From an uncultured Bacteroidales bacterium (GTDB taxonomy: Bacteria; Bacteroidota; Bacteroidia; Bacteroidales; Paludibacteraceae), in the NCBI GenBank assembly GCA_946187695.1, contig CAMHSB010000004.1, positions 40,808-104,807 on the forward strand: DNA of 64,000 nt, given 5' to 3'. The position numbers were made by a program, and so were the translations under genes. Below the pieces are notes generated by a model. It did not search any database, was not told the origin of the DNA, and saw only the letters and a program-made list of their open reading frames with translations. Each line of letters begins with the position of its first letter. Position 1 is the first letter of the stretch. Below, piece after piece: positions 8,658-17,649 of the stretch.

Positions 8658-9093
8658 AATAGGTGCGACTCAAAAATTGGAGCAGCATAGTTGCTTGTTT
8701 CTGTACATCGGCTGTCTGCTTGGAGATCTCTTTCTTTTGCAAACGCAGCATCATGATCTGGTAGAGTAGCGTCAGGCATGCCTCGATATCCGACATCGTC
8801 GGGCGGTCGGTCTTGGCCTTGAGCAAATTGAGCGAAGGCTGCAACTGCATGATCGCGGCGCGGTAGAGCGCTTCCTCGTTGAGAATTTCCATGTGCAGGT
8901 CTTCCATCTCCTCCAGAGCATTGTTAGCCAACGCCAGATGACCGCCATCCATAATACCTTCACGATGCATCATCTCGTTGATCTCTTGCAACTCAGGAGT
9001 CGCATTCGCGTGCTCGGGGAACGCGCGCAAATAGTCCTCCATTTGCCATAAGTACAAAATGTACTCCGCTATATTTTCTTTCTTACTCCTCAT
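8635..9093 (-). CDS. DUF4924 family protein
   Basis: Small cytoplasmic protein of the DUF4924 family, known from Bacteroidota and of unknown function. I chose the ATG at 9093 (MRSKKENIAEYILYLWQMED); a TTG start nine bases earlier is possible. The sequence, about 152 residues, is predicted mostly alpha-helical, with the characteristic NIAEYILYLWQMEDYLRAF opening. It overlaps the S4-domain gene upstream by 11 bases and nth downstream by 23, so translation is probably coupled. The neighbourhood (L25, pth, S4 protein) hints at a translation-linked role, which is only inference. Confidence 0.85.
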   Translation of the reverse strand: MRSKKENIAEYILYLWQMEDYLRAFPEHANATPELQEINEMMHREGIMDGGHLALANNALEEMEDLHMEILNEEALYRAAIMQLQPSLNLLKAKTDRPTMSDIEACLTLLYQIMMLRLQKKEISKQTADVQKQATMLLQFLSRTYYEQATAV

Positions 9094-9496
9094 CGTCGTC
9101 AAAATCGATTTCGTCTAAGTAGTTGTCGGACATGAATACCTCTATATCGCGGCGGTCCTTTTTCGTCGGACGACCCATACCTCTGTCTCGTCCTCCATTC
9201 CCTGCCAAACGTGCGAGCTCGAGAATCTCGAGTTGTTCGGGTGTCGTACAATCGCGCAGGTACTCGGGCACTAATTTGGCACCCAAACGGTTCTCCGTCA
9301 GTTGCAGAACACGGTAAGTATATGTGATCGGACCCTTGCGTACGGTGAACGTATCGCCTACTTTGAACGTCCTACTTGGCTTCAACTGCACGCCGTTCAT
9401 CGCAATGCGCCCGTTCTTACAAGCGTCCGCAGCAATGCTCCGCGTCTTGTAGATCCGCATCGCCCAGAGGTATTTATCAACTCTAACCTCAGACAT
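9083..9496 (-). CDS. S4-domain RNA-binding protein, Hsp15-like
   Basis: RNA-binding protein of the Hsp15/S4 family, 137 residues. The S4 fold is at the N-terminus (VRVDKYLWAMRIYKTRSIAADACKNGRIAMNG), followed by a short beta-rich part and a basic linker (RDRGMGRPTKKDRRD) before an acidic end (DEIDFDDDEE). The family binds ribosomal RNA; in E. coli Hsp15 helps rescue blocked 50S subunits carrying peptidyl-tRNA, which fits its place beside peptidyl-tRNA hydrolase. Located in the tRNA-Gln/L25/pth operon. The exact target here is unknown. Confidence 0.88.
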   Translation of the reverse strand: MSEVRVDKYLWAMRIYKTRSIAADACKNGRIAMNGVQLKPSRTFKVGDTFTVRKGPITYTYRVLQLTENRLGAKLVPEYLRDCTTPEQLEILELARLAGNGGRDRGMGRPTKKDRRDIEVFMSDNYLDEIDFDDDEE

Positions 9497-9501
9497 AAAT
9501 C

Positions 9502-9537
9502 ACCAATTACCAATTACAAATTACCAATTACCAATTA
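9502..9537. repeat. 7-bp tandem tract
   Basis: Five units of ACCAATT with a 7-bp period between pth and the S4 gene. The first bases overlap the 3' end of pth. Confidence 0.8.
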
Positions 9538-10101
9538 TTTATTGTTATATTGGTTCATCGTGCGGTCAATACCCTGCAAGCAGAAACTCGGAATAATCTC
9601 CGTCGTTACCTTCAACCGCTCGTCAATCTGTTTCTTCTCCTCCTCGGTCCATTCGCCCAGCACGAAGTTGATCTGTGTCCCGCGCGTATACTCGTTCCCT
9701 ATACCGAAACGCACACGTGCATAGTTCTCCGTACCCAACACCGATTGAATGTTTCCGAGTCCGTTGTGACCGCCGTTCGAGCCTTGTTTGCGAATACGAA
9801 TCGTACCGAAAGGCAGGTTGAGATCATCCACCAGCACCAGCATGTTCTCCACCGGAATCTTCTCTTCCTTCAACCAATACCGTACGGCATTGCCGCTGAG
9901 GTTCATATACGTGGAAGGTTTAAGCAGTACGAGTTCGGCATTTTTAACCCTACATTTTGCTACGAACCCGTACCGCTTGTCCTCCCACTTCACCTCTTTC
10001 GACGCAGCAAACGCATCGATCATCATAAAACCGATGTTATGCCGCGTACCTGCGTACTCGTCACCTATATTACCAAGTCCAACTATGAGATATTTTGCCA
10101 T
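9535..10101 (-). CDS. pth: Peptidyl-tRNA hydrolase
   Basis: Releases tRNA from peptidyl-tRNA that drops off the ribosome; 188 residues, normal length for the family. Catalytic-region signatures are GTRHNIGF with the catalytic histidine at about 21, [19 protein letters not shown] and GSNGGHNGL with the key asparagine and histidine residues. Order in the operon is tRNA-Gln, L25, pth, S4 protein, DUF4924, nth. The 5' gap to L25 holds a hairpin (TTAGGGG/CCCCTAA) but no promoter box. Confidence 0.97.
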   Translation of the reverse strand: MAKYLIVGLGNIGDEYAGTRHNIGFMMIDAFAASKEVKWEDKRYGFVAKCRVKNAELVLLKPSTYMNLSGNAVRYWLKEEKIPVENMLVLVDDLNLPFGTIRIRKQGSNGGHNGLGNIQSVLGTENYARVRFGIGNEYTRGTQINFVLGEWTEEEKKQIDERLKVTTEIIPSFCLQGIDRTMNQYNNK

Positions 10102-10169
10102 TTTTCTTAAAATTTAGGGGCAAAGCATACGCCCTACCCCTAATCACTAAGCCCTAATCCTTAATCGGA

Positions 10170-10727
10170 TTAAGCAGCTTTGCTCTGGCGTGTTGCCTTC
10201 ACCTCAGCTACGCAAGCGTCAGCCGGGTTAACGAACTTCAAGCCTTCTACCTTCACGTCAGCAACGGCGATCTTCTTACCAAGACCAAGCTCGGTAACGT
10301 CGATGTTGATACGATCAGGGAATGCGGTGTAGATACCACATGCTTTGAGCTTGCGCATGTTCTGAACCAACTTACCACCGGCTTTAACACCTTCAGCAAG
10401 ACCGTTGAGCTGGATAGGAATCTCAACTACTACCGGCTTCTTCTCATCTACTGCGAGGAAGTCGATATGCAGCGTCTTACCGTCAATCGGGTGGAACTGC
10501 AACTCTTTAACGATAGCTTTGGTCTTGGTGTCACCAACCGTCAGGTCAACAATCTGAGTGTCCGGGCTGTAAATGAGCTTACGAACGTCAGCGGCTGCTA
10601 CTGTGAAGGTGCAGTTCAGACCGCAACCGTAAATGTTGCAAGGAATCAATTCCTCTGCGCGAAGAGCCTTAACTGCTTTCTTTCCGTACTCGCTACGCGG
10701 AGTACCTACTAATGCGAATTCTTTCAT
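10170..10727 (-). CDS. rplY: 50S ribosomal protein L25/Ctc with TL5 domain
   Basis: 5S rRNA-binding ribosomal protein of the long (Ctc/TL5) type, 185 residues. The N-terminal L25 domain (about 1-90) contains RSEYGKKAVKALRAEELIPCNIYG and LQFHPIDGKTLHIDFLAVD; the C-terminal TL5-type domain follows. It is the first protein gene of an operon that starts with tRNA-Gln, and pth follows 68 bases downstream. The leader of about 130 bases from the tRNA contains a short GC-rich hairpin. Confidence 0.97.
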   Translation of the reverse strand: MKEFALVGTPRSEYGKKAVKALRAEELIPCNIYGCGLNCTFTVAAADVRKLIYSPDTQIVDLTVGDTKTKAIVKELQFHPIDGKTLHIDFLAVDEKKPVVVEIPIQLNGLAEGVKAGGKLVQNMRKLKACGIYTAFPDRINIDVTELGLGKKIAVADVKVEGLKFVNPADACVAEVKATRQSKAA

Positions 10728-10816
10728 TTTTAATTATGTGTTACTCAATAATGGGGCAGTTATTTCTGTTGTGACGCTGCCCGTATCCCATCACACTTGC
10801 CTCTTTTCATAATTCA

Positions 10817-10836
10817 CCCCTCCTTATAGGGAGGGG
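10817..10836. repeat. GC-rich REP-like hairpin
   Basis: CCCCTCC and GGAGGGG form a 7-bp stem, followed by the text CTTGGGG. It lies between tRNA-Gln and L25. A related hairpin is found at 21325-21343. Confidence 0.55.
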
Positions 10837-10858
10837 CTTGGGGTAGGCTTCCCTTTGT

Positions 10859-10928
10859 TGTCCACCGAGGAGTCGAACCTCGCTTCTCGGAACCAAAATC
10901 CGGTGTAATACCGATATACGAGTGGACA
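10859..10928 (-). tRNA. tRNA-Gln (anticodon TTG)
   Basis: On the minus strand the 7-bp acceptor arms TGTCCAC and GTGGACA pair perfectly. The T arm CGAGG-TTCGACT-CCTCG is complete, and the anticodon arm has loop TTTTGGT, giving anticodon TTG. The 3' CCA is not encoded. The D arm has one mismatch and the anticodon stem has one mismatched outer pair. It lies just downstream of a promoter and upstream of L25. Confidence 0.93.
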
Positions 10929-10950
10929 GCACTTTTTTCAAAAGCGGGTG

Positions 10951-10981
10951 CAAAGGTACAACAAATTTTTGAATTGACCAA
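10951..10981 (-). promoter_or_regulatory. Promoter of the tRNA-Gln/L25/pth operon
   Basis: Minus strand: TTG at 10981-10979, 20 bases, TACCTTTG at 10958-10951. The -33 context is TTGGTCAATTC, the only clear example here without the CATATAT extension. The tRNA begins about 22 bases downstream. Confidence 0.8.
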
Positions 10982-11010
10982 ATTTTGTTGTACTTTTTTG
11001 CACTTTTTTT

Positions 11011-12309
11011 TTATTTTGCTATCACGAGATAGTAATTTTTCTTTCCTTTTTGGAAAAGTAAGTACTTCCCGTTCAGCAGATGAGCATCCGTCAACGGAGT
11101 AGCCGGGTCGGTCAGTTTCTCTTTATTCAAACTAAAACCGTTGGCCTGAATCATCTTACGCGCCTCGCCCTTACTCGGGAAGATATTCGTCTTCTCGGCC
11201 AGCAAATCCAACGGACCGATACCTGCCTTCAACTCCTCCATCGGAATCTCATAGCGCTCTACGCCTTCAAAAACCTGCAGGAACGTCTCCTCGTCCAATG
11301 CGCGCAGCGCGTCCGCGGTCGCGTTTCCGAATAATATATTACTTGCCTCTACAGCCGCATTGTAATCTTCCTCGCTATGAACCATACACGTCACCTCTTT
11401 CGCCAACCGTTTCTGCAACACGCGCAGGTGCGGTGCCTCTTCATGCTCCTTAATCAAGGCCTCGATCTCCTCTTTCGTCAGACTCGTGAAGATTTTGATA
11501 TAGCGCTTTGCATCGTCGTCGCTCACGTTCATCCAGAACTGGAAGAACTTATACGGACTCGTATATTTGCGGCTCAACCATACATTACCGCTCTCGGTCT
11601 TACCGAACTTACCACCGTCCGCTTTGGTGATCAGAGGGCAGGTGAGAGCAAAGGCCGTCTTGCCGTTCATCTTACGCATCAGCTCAATACCGGTGGTGAT
11701 ATTTCCCCACTGATCCGAACCTCCCATCTGCATGAGGCAGTTCTTATGCTCGTTCAGATAAACGAAATCATAACCTTGCAGCAACTGATACGTGAACTCC
11801 GTGAACGACATACCTTGACTAAACTCACCGTTGAAACGCTTCTTAACGGAGTCTTTCGCCATCATATAGTTGACGGTAATCAGTTTACCGATGTCGCGCG
11901 TGAAATTAATAAAGGTGTAGTCCTTCATCCAATCGTAGTTGTTTACCAACTCGGCAGCATTGGGTGCATCGCTGTTGAAATCAAGGAAATGCTCCAACTG
12001 CTCGCGGATACAAGCTACGTTATGACTCAGAATCTCTTCGGTCAGCAGGTTACGCTCAGCACTCTTACCGCTCGGATCACCGATCATACCGGTGGCACCG
12101 CCGATGAGAGCGATCGGCTTATGTCCGCAGGCCTGCAGGTGACGCAGCATCATAATTCCGCACAAGTGACCGATATGCAGACTGTCCGCCGTGGGGTCAA
12201 TACCCACATATGCGGTGGTCATTTCTTTCATCAACTGTTCCTCCGTTCCGGGCATAATATCCTGTAACATCCCTCTCCAACGGAGCTCTTCTACAAAATT
12301 TTTTGTCAT
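11011..12309 (-). CDS. tyrS: Tyrosyl-tRNA synthetase
   Basis: Class I aminoacyl-tRNA synthetase charging tRNA-Tyr, 432 residues. The HIGH motif is in [14 protein letters not shown] (about 45-48), the KMSKS counterpart is [13 protein letters not shown], and the C-terminal S4 RNA-binding domain covers about 355-420. It is a stand-alone unit with its own promoter, upstream of which lie a hairpin and the terminator of the 12489 gene. Confidence 0.97.
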   Translation of the reverse strand: MTKNFVEELRWRGMLQDIMPGTEEQLMKEMTTAYVGIDPTADSLHIGHLCGIMMLRHLQACGHKPIALIGGATGMIGDPSGKSAERNLLTEEILSHNVACIREQLEHFLDFNSDAPNAAELVNNYDWMKDYTFINFTRDIGKLITVNYMMAKDSVKKRFNGEFSQGMSFTEFTYQLLQGYDFVYLNEHKNCLMQMGGSDQWGNITTGIELMRKMNGKTAFALTCPLITKADGGKFGKTESGNVWLSRKYTSPYKFFQFWMNVSDDDAKRYIKIFTSLTKEEIEALIKEHEEAPHLRVLQKRLAKEVTCMVHSEEDYNAAVEASNILFGNATADALRALDEETFLQVFEGVERYEIPMEELKAGIGPLDLLAEKTNIFPSKGEARKMIQANGFSLNKEKLTDPATPLTDAHLLNGKYLLFQKGKKNYYLVIAK

Positions 12310-12328
12310 AGTTTTTCGAATTAGCGTG

Positions 12329-12359
12329 CAAAGATACTACAAAAATTGCATATATGCAA
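12329..12359 (-). promoter_or_regulatory. tyrS promoter
   Basis: Minus strand: TTG at 12359-12357 followed by 20 bases and TATCTTTG at 12336-12329. The -33 region is the perfect 14-base palindrome TTGCATATATGCAA. Confidence 0.85.
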
Positions 12360-12383
12360 GTTTTTGCGCATTTTTTAACCGTG

Positions 12384-12400
12384 GCGGAATAAAATTCCGC
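12384..12400. other. Short hairpin upstream of tyrS
   Basis: GCGGAAT and ATTCCGC form a 7-bp stem with an AAA loop. It lies between the 12489 terminator and the tyrS promoter and might be a backup terminator; no long T-run follows. Confidence 0.5.
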
Positions 12401-12415
12401 GATTAAGGACTGCCT

Positions 12416-12446
12416 TATAAAAACTGCACCTCGGTGGGAGGTGCAG
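12416..12446 (-). terminator. Rho-independent terminator of the 12489 gene
   Basis: On the minus strand: CTGCACCTC/GAGGTGCAG 9-bp perfect stem with a 5-base loop, then TTTTTAT. Confidence 0.85.
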
Positions 12447-12488
12447 CCAAAAGTGAGATTGTTTGTATGGTGGATTTATAGGAAATCG

Positions 12489-13955
12489 TTATTTTACTAA
12501 CTGTCCTTGGATGGTGTATATGTGGTTAGCGCGGAGGATGAGGATCTGACCGTTATGGAGGACTTTCTGTGCTTTGTCAACCACAGGGAGGTTCTCCAAA
12601 GCTTGTTTGTCCTTCGGACCGATCTCTACATGCAGGGCCGTAAGGCCGTCTGATTGTACGAATGTGCCGTCCGCTACATGAACACCTTCGGTCAAGATAG
12701 CGGTATGCTCACCCAGTTCCAGGTCTCCTAACAGCACAGCCATCGCACCCCATTGTCTCGGATCTTCACCCGGAGCTGCTTCAATCTCCAGTTTTACGTC
12801 CAAATAGCTGTTATCTTGCACGGCAAGCGTTTCACACGCCATAAGCGGGTGGGGCGTATCACCTGTGACATACACTTTGGTGCCATCAATGGTGATCTTG
12901 CTCTCTGCATTTAACTGCGGGAAACGACCATCCAAGGTTAGGCTGCTGTTTGCATCGCCGGTGAGATAGAGCTCCCATCCGCCGAAGATACCGGCAGAGT
13001 TGTTCTTAATGGCGCAGTTACCGATTACTTTGATATTCAAAGGCAGCGGGCCGCTATAGTAGTCCAACCAATCCATCCAACCCATCGAATTGTCTTCTTC
13101 CTCAGTAAAGATCTTTTGGAAGTTGTTCATCGTAAGGGTGCGGGTTGCAATATCGAAGGATAACTTGCCGTCTCCGAGGATATCGTTGCAGTTCTCGGAT
13201 GTCACTTTGACCATATCGAAGCCGAGATACGTGCCGCCGCCTCCCCAAGGATGTTCGGTGCGTTCCAAAGCCATCACTTCCATAGCGAAATAATCACCCT
13301 CTTTAACTACCAGTTTCCAAGATGCGCTCAGCGAGTCGATACCCAGTTTCTTATCACCGGGATAAGTAGCGGTGATCATAGATTCTCCTTTACCGACCAC
13401 AGTAATGAATCCACGCTTGTCCACAGTACCTACTTTTTCATTGGAAGAGGAGTACGTCAGGGGTACTTGGAGCGGGTTATAGGCTTCCAATATTCTGTAC
13501 GGCCGACCTGCATACGCAGTATAGGAAGTGTCAACTTCCATATTGAAAGACAGGAAGATTGTTCCTTCATAGTAGAAATGCAAGGTCTTAACGGTGTCAT
13601 TAGGCGCTACTTCGTTAAGATTCCAATAAACACTCCAACGGACATTCTTGTACTCGTCTGAGCTTAGACGAGTTGTGTCTTTGCTGAGCGCTACATGGTT
13701 CTCAAAGTGCATACGAGCAATCGTGTCGTAACTGGAACTATTGCTATACCAACGGTCTGCTACCACGTCCAACTTACCGGCGTAAGCAGCAGCCTCCGCA
13801 TCTATTACCATACGTAGCATGGTTGTGTTGACAGAGGAGCGAAGAACGCCATCCAACTCGTATCCGTTTCCAGAATCGATATACTTCGGATACTCATTTT
13901 GAGCCATCAGCGGAAGTGCTACCATTGCGATGGCAAAAAGGAAAAACTTTTTCAT
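12489..13955 (-). CDS. Exported protein with a bacterial Ig-like segment and C-terminal tail
   Basis: Exported protein of 488 residues with signal peptide MKKFFLFAIAMVALPLMAQ. Around residues 165-200 the pattern PLTYSSSNEKVGTVDKRGFI followed by GKGESMITATYPGD resembles a Big_2-type immunoglobulin-like domain. The rest is beta-rich with no known catalytic motif. It ends with the shared tail (KAQKVLHNGQILILR, then HIYTIQGQLVK). It follows the BspA-like gene by 23 bases, so the two are probably one operon ending at the terminator at 12416-12446. A surface or adhesive role is inferred. Confidence 0.75.
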   Translation of the reverse strand: MKKFFLFAIAMVALPLMAQNEYPKYIDSGNGYELDGVLRSSVNTTMLRMVIDAEAAAYAGKLDVVADRWYSNSSSYDTIARMHFENHVALSKDTTRLSSDEYKNVRWSVYWNLNEVAPNDTVKTLHFYYEGTIFLSFNMEVDTSYTAYAGRPYRILEAYNPLQVPLTYSSSNEKVGTVDKRGFITVVGKGESMITATYPGDKKLGIDSLSASWKLVVKEGDYFAMEVMALERTEHPWGGGGTYLGFDMVKVTSENCNDILGDGKLSFDIATRTLTMNNFQKIFTEEEDNSMGWMDWLDYYSGPLPLNIKVIGNCAIKNNSAGIFGGWELYLTGDANSSLTLDGRFPQLNAESKITIDGTKVYVTGDTPHPLMACETLAVQDNSYLDVKLEIEAAPGEDPRQWGAMAVLLGDLELGEHTAILTEGVHVADGTFVQSDGLTALHVEIGPKDKQALENLPVVDKAQKVLHNGQILILRANHIYTIQGQLVK

Positions 13956-13978
13956 ATAAATAAATTAACATTGATATT

Positions 13979-15061
13979 TTATTTTAACTCTGTGCCGAGG
14001 GCATTGAAGGTGCGACCGTCGCGGAGAATGAAGAGTTGGCCGTCACGAACAGTCTTATAAGCTTTTTGTGCGGGCTGCACATGCTCGAATCCTTCAGTCT
14101 CGCCTTCTTCGAGGATAGTGAACTTACTCCATTCCGGGTCGGCTTGATAGAGAGCCTTGGTGCCCTTTGGTACACGCAGTTTGGGGAGCGGCAAAGAAGT
14201 CTCGGTATCCCAATCGTACGCACCCTCGATTCCTTCTTCTTCCAGAACGCCGGCCGGCTCCATGATAAGGGAGGTGATTTCTTCTGCAACAATACCTCTA
14301 AAAGCACGTGCTTGAATATTCTTGAGGCTTGCAGGGAAAGTTACTTCCTCAAGCGGCGCCTCGGTGAATGCACCAAAAGCGATGGTGTCCAGTTTGGACG
14401 GGAAGTTGATATGTGCGAGTGAGTCGCAGGCAGAGAAAGCGCCGATGTCGATCTTACGTACCGACTCCGGAAGTGTGACACTCTTCAGTCGCTCGCAGTT
14501 GAAGAAGATTCGCTCCGGAATGACGGTGACGTCCTCGTCAAAGGTAACGTGCTGCATGTTGAAACAACCTTGGTAGAGCGACATGCCCCATTCGGCCATT
14601 TTTGCCGAAACATGTGCAGAATTCAGGCCGGTACTGTTAAATGCAGATTCTCCAATATACTCCACCGATTCCGGTATGTTGATGCTGGTAAGCGAACTAT
14701 CGCCGGCAAACGCCCAACCGCCAATAGATTTGATAGTGTTCGGCAGGGTAATGGATTGGATGGACGGTGAGTTATAAAGGGCATTGTGATCGATCGCTAC
14801 AACCGTCAGACCTCCTGCCATAGCAGGTACATTGATGACCGGATCGGTATAAACATATTCCGTCCATGTAATCCACGAAGGATCCGAAGAGGAATCATAA
14901 TATGGCAGCACGAGCATCGCGCCACCTTCGCAATTCTTGTAGTAGAGAGTGACGCCTTCGCCATTATCGGCAGAAAAATCATAGGACTCTCTAATCATTC
15001 CTCCCGCAAAAGCGGAAATGTTCATCATCAGGAGCAGGGTTGCAAAAAATGTTTTTCTCAT
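13979..15061 (-). CDS. BspA-like leucine-rich repeat surface protein
   Basis: Exported protein with LRR_5/BspA-type repeats of the form LPNTIKSIGGWAFAGDSSLTSINIP. I chose the ATG at 15061 (MRKTFFATLLLMMNISAFA) because it gives a clean signal peptide. Repeats span about residues 95-285. The C-terminus has the shared tail (AYKTVRDGQLFILRDGRTFN, then ALGTELK). It is first of a two-gene unit with the 12489 gene. A possible -7 box TACTTTTG lies at 15101-15094, but no -33 box fits at the usual 20-base distance. Confidence 0.85.
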   Translation of the reverse strand: MRKTFFATLLLMMNISAFAGGMIRESYDFSADNGEGVTLYYKNCEGGAMLVLPYYDSSSDPSWITWTEYVYTDPVINVPAMAGGLTVVAIDHNALYNSPSIQSITLPNTIKSIGGWAFAGDSSLTSINIPESVEYIGESAFNSTGLNSAHVSAKMAEWGMSLYQGCFNMQHVTFDEDVTVIPERIFFNCERLKSVTLPESVRKIDIGAFSACDSLAHINFPSKLDTIAFGAFTEAPLEEVTFPASLKNIQARAFRGIVAEEITSLIMEPAGVLEEEGIEGAYDWDTETSLPLPKLRVPKGTKALYQADPEWSKFTILEEGETEGFEHVQPAQKAYKTVRDGQLFILRDGRTFNALGTELK

Positions 15062-15162
15062 AATAAACGTTGGTTTTGATTCAAATTTGCGCACAAAAGT
15101 ACTGCTTTTTTCTCAAAAAGCATTCGCAGATAGTACAAATCGACTCTCAAATCGTACAAAAG

Positions 15163-16221
15163 TTAATTTTGTCGGTTTTGTTGCCGATATTGGAGGGGAG
15201 TAAGACCGGTGAGGTCCTTGAAAACGCGGTAGAAGGTCTGGTCGGAAGAGAATCCGCTGAGGGCGATAGCATCGGCGATGGCATCGTGGTCAGAGGTATA
15301 TTTGGGATCGCGGAGCAGTTGTTGTGCATGCTCCACGCGGTAACGGGCTACAAACTGGGAGAAACTGAAACCGGTGCAGCGGTTGATACAGTTGGAGACG
15401 TAGGTGCGGTTGGAGCCGACAGCGGTCGCAAGGTCTTGAATAGTGAGATGAGGATTGGTGAAGAGTTGCTGCTCGCGCAGGGTGGTTCCAATCTTATACA
15501 TCAGGGCATCGGTCTCTTCGGTGGTCGCTTTGTCTTCCTGCGGCTCTTCGAGCGCAACGGTCTCTTTCGGCAGGATCGTGTGGGCTGCGACGTAACCGAG
15601 GCTGAAGAGCAGCACGGACATCAGGATGGCCGGAATGAAAACCAGCAGGCTGCCTTCAAACGTATCGCGTCCGAGGATATTGAGTAATGTGGATACAACG
15701 GCGGTGATACCGATGAGAATAAGCAGCGTGTGGGTCGGCTGGAGAATGAAACTACGGTTGTCGGCGTAGGTATTGTCCAAGCGTTGTTGCGTGTTGCGTA
15801 TCAGACGGTATCCGCGAATCAGTACCCAGATGACTTGTGCTGCAAAGCATATACGTGCTGCCAAATGAATAGGTACGTTGAACGGGAAGAGGATTGTTAC
15901 TAGTACCGCAGGAAGGAGAAGAAGCAGGACTTCGTAATCGATCTACGTGCGCGTGAGTGCGCGCAGGTACGCATAGTATAAAGGATATACGCACAGGTTG
16001 ACGATCAGGTAACTCCATTCGCCGATGAAACTCGGACAGTCGGAGAAATAGAGCCAGTGATCGGTGTAGAGAATGGTGGTAGCGATGTAGAAAAGCAGAA
16101 TCGTGCCCGTGACGCGCGGCTCGTCATTGCCGCGGAACAAACGGATGGCGAAGAAGATGGTCCAGAAGAGACACACCATCATCGGAAGCGATATAATCCA
16201 GTTGTATAACAAGTTTGGCAC
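15163..16221 (-). pseudogene. 7TM-AraC family regulator with an in-frame amber stop at codon 93
   Basis: A single reading frame of 352 positions interrupted by one TAG codon (15945-15943). The part before it (MPNLLYNWIISLPMMVCLFW onward, 92 codons) holds hydrophobic membrane segments, and the part after continues them in the same frame (IDYEVLLLLLPAVLVTILF), so nothing else is lost. The C-terminal part is an AraC-type DNA-binding domain (HLTIQDLATAVGSNRTYVSN and AIALSGFSSDQTFYRVFKDL). The whole looks like the membrane-anchored HTH regulators of Bacteroidota. TAG is a normal stop for recA and other genes here, so a nonsense mutation or sequencing error is most likely. It follows the exported five-gene operon in the same direction. 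Confidence 0.8.
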
Positions 16222-16256
16222 GGTATTTGTAAGTAGATTAGTAGAAATTCAAAAGA

Positions 16257-16271
16257 CACTAATCATTAGTG
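16257..16271. promoter_or_regulatory. Candidate operator, inverted repeat upstream of the AraC-type gene
   Basis: CACTAAT and ATTAGTG flank a single C, a perfect 7-1-7 inverted repeat starting 36 bases upstream of the ATG. It could be an autoregulatory site. No promoter box is identified near it. Confidence 0.35.
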
Positions 16272-16297
16272 GAACATAGAGATTGTTTGTTATGAGG

Positions 16298-16325
16298 AGT
16301 AAGGCTGTCGGGAGACAGCCTTACT
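16298..16325. other. Strong hairpin after the 16330 gene
   Basis: Perfect 12-bp stem AGTAAGGCTGTC/GACAGCCTTACT with a 4-base loop, directly after the stop on the minus strand. No T-run follows on that strand, so it is more likely an mRNA-stabilising or attenuating hairpin than a full terminator. Confidence 0.6.
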
Positions 16326-16329
16326 TGCT

Positions 16330-17649
16330 TTATTCGGTTACTTTGCGGTATTTGCCTTCGATAAGGAGCATACCGGGGAGAATCTCGCCGCCGGCAGTCT
16401 TGACGAAAGTCGTGTAGGGCAGAGTAGCGCCATCAGCCTCTTCGAGCACGGCGTTGTAGCGGTTGTCCCAGATCTGACCTTTCTTGGGCTTGACGGTCGC
16501 TACGTATTTGTATTTCGTCTTACCGGTCTCGGGATCTTGGAGACGTTGTACCACCTGGAACTTGGAACTCTCGTTAATACCTTCCTTCATGCCGATCTTC
16601 GCAGCGTAGCCTTCGAGTTTGCCTTTCTCGTTGGTGAGAATGGAATAGACGGGAGTCTTGACCTTGAAGTCCTCGTATTGCTTGGCGAGCGCCACGATGT
16701 TCTTATCCATCGAGCGGGCACAGATCGTACGAACGAGTTCGGTACGCGAGTACTTACCCTTGAGCACGGATTTCTTATCGAACTCGTACTCGTGCGCCAC
16801 ATACTTGAGGCGGTAGGTGGTTTCGTCGTTGAGGAAAGCTTTGATCTTCTCGGGATTCGGCGTTCCGGTATAATGGAACTGGTAGAAGATTGCAGCAATC
16901 GAGTCGTTCCACTCCAGCTGGTAGAGATACGAGTGTGTCTTGACCTTAAAGCCCGTGAAACTGTCAGCTATCTGTCCCGCTGCTTTGGCGAGGTCTCGTC
17001 CGCCGCTTCCCCCGGTGATGCCATCCAATATACCTCCGATGATACCCATTGCGGCCTTGGCGGCTGCGGCTTCCTGCTCGGCGGTGATATAGGTGATATC
17101 GTTGACAAGCACGAAGGTGTTATGCAGCAACTCTTCGCCGGCATCGGAGAGGGACGCAAGTCCGCGGGTGGTCTGCAGTGCAAGGGCCACATCCACATCG
17201 TTAGCGTTGTATTGGCCGCGCGTTTGGATGAGCTTGGTGTTGAACGTTGCTTCATCTACCGTACTACCCGTGAGCCCGAACCATTTGGCAACCATGTATT
17301 TCGCCATCTGTTTCTCGTTGAGCAGATTTTCAGTGTGTTGCGCGTTCTTCTGCAACTCCTGCGCGGTCAGTTGGTGACCGTAAGTCGCTTTGAAATAACC
17401 CGAGTCACGACGTTGGAGCCCCCAGATGTGACGGTTGTTAATGACCCGCATACCGGCGATCGTGTGATCGTCGTACTTGTCTGGGATGGGCAGGGAGTCG
17501 AAGGCCTTGTAGATCTCGCCTCCGAACTCATCCTCGGGGTGATAAACCAACATCGTCGCCAGCGAGTTGCGGCGATAACTTAATTGCTCCTGCGCTTGTG
17601 CGGCAATCACCGCACAAACACAGAGCAATGTGATTAGGGTTTGTTTCAT
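16330..17649 (-). CDS. Exported protein, last gene of the five-gene secreted operon
   Basis: Unrecognised exported protein of 439 residues with signal peptide MKQTLITLLCVCAVIAAQAQ. The first half includes LVYHPEDEFGGEIYKAFDSLPIPDKYDDHTI and an alanine/glycine-rich middle (about 200-225) with GIIGGILDGITGGSGG that looks like a membrane-interacting segment. The second half (about 290-439) is beta-rich with VLKGKYSRTELVRTICARSM. No enzymatic motif is recognised and the shared tail is absent. Its start overlaps the stop of the 312-residue gene by four bases (ATGA). Confidence 0.8.
   Translation of the reverse strand: MKQTLITLLCVCAVIAAQAQEQLSYRRNSLATMLVYHPEDEFGGEIYKAFDSLPIPDKYDDHTIAGMRVINNRHIWGLQRRDSGYFKATYGHQLTAQELQKNAQHTENLLNEKQMAKYMVAKWFGLTGSTVDEATFNTKLIQTRGQYNANDVDVALALQTTRGLASLSDAGEELLHNTFVLVNDITYITAEQEAAAAKAAMGIIGGILDGITGGSGGRDLAKAAGQIADSFTGFKVKTHSYLYQLEWNDSIAAIFYQFHYTGTPNPEKIKAFLNDETTYRLKYVAHEYEFDKKSVLKGKYSRTELVRTICARSMDKNIVALAKQYEDFKVKTPVYSILTNEKGKLEGYAAKIGMKEGINESSKFQVVQRLQDPETGKTKYKYVATVKPKKGQIWDNRYNAVLEEADGATLPYTTFVKTAGGEILPGMLLIEGKYRKVTE

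Noticed and set aside
15943..15945. Genome-wide reassignment of TAG
   Set aside because: recA and other intact genes end with TAG at the expected place, so a general recoding is not supported.
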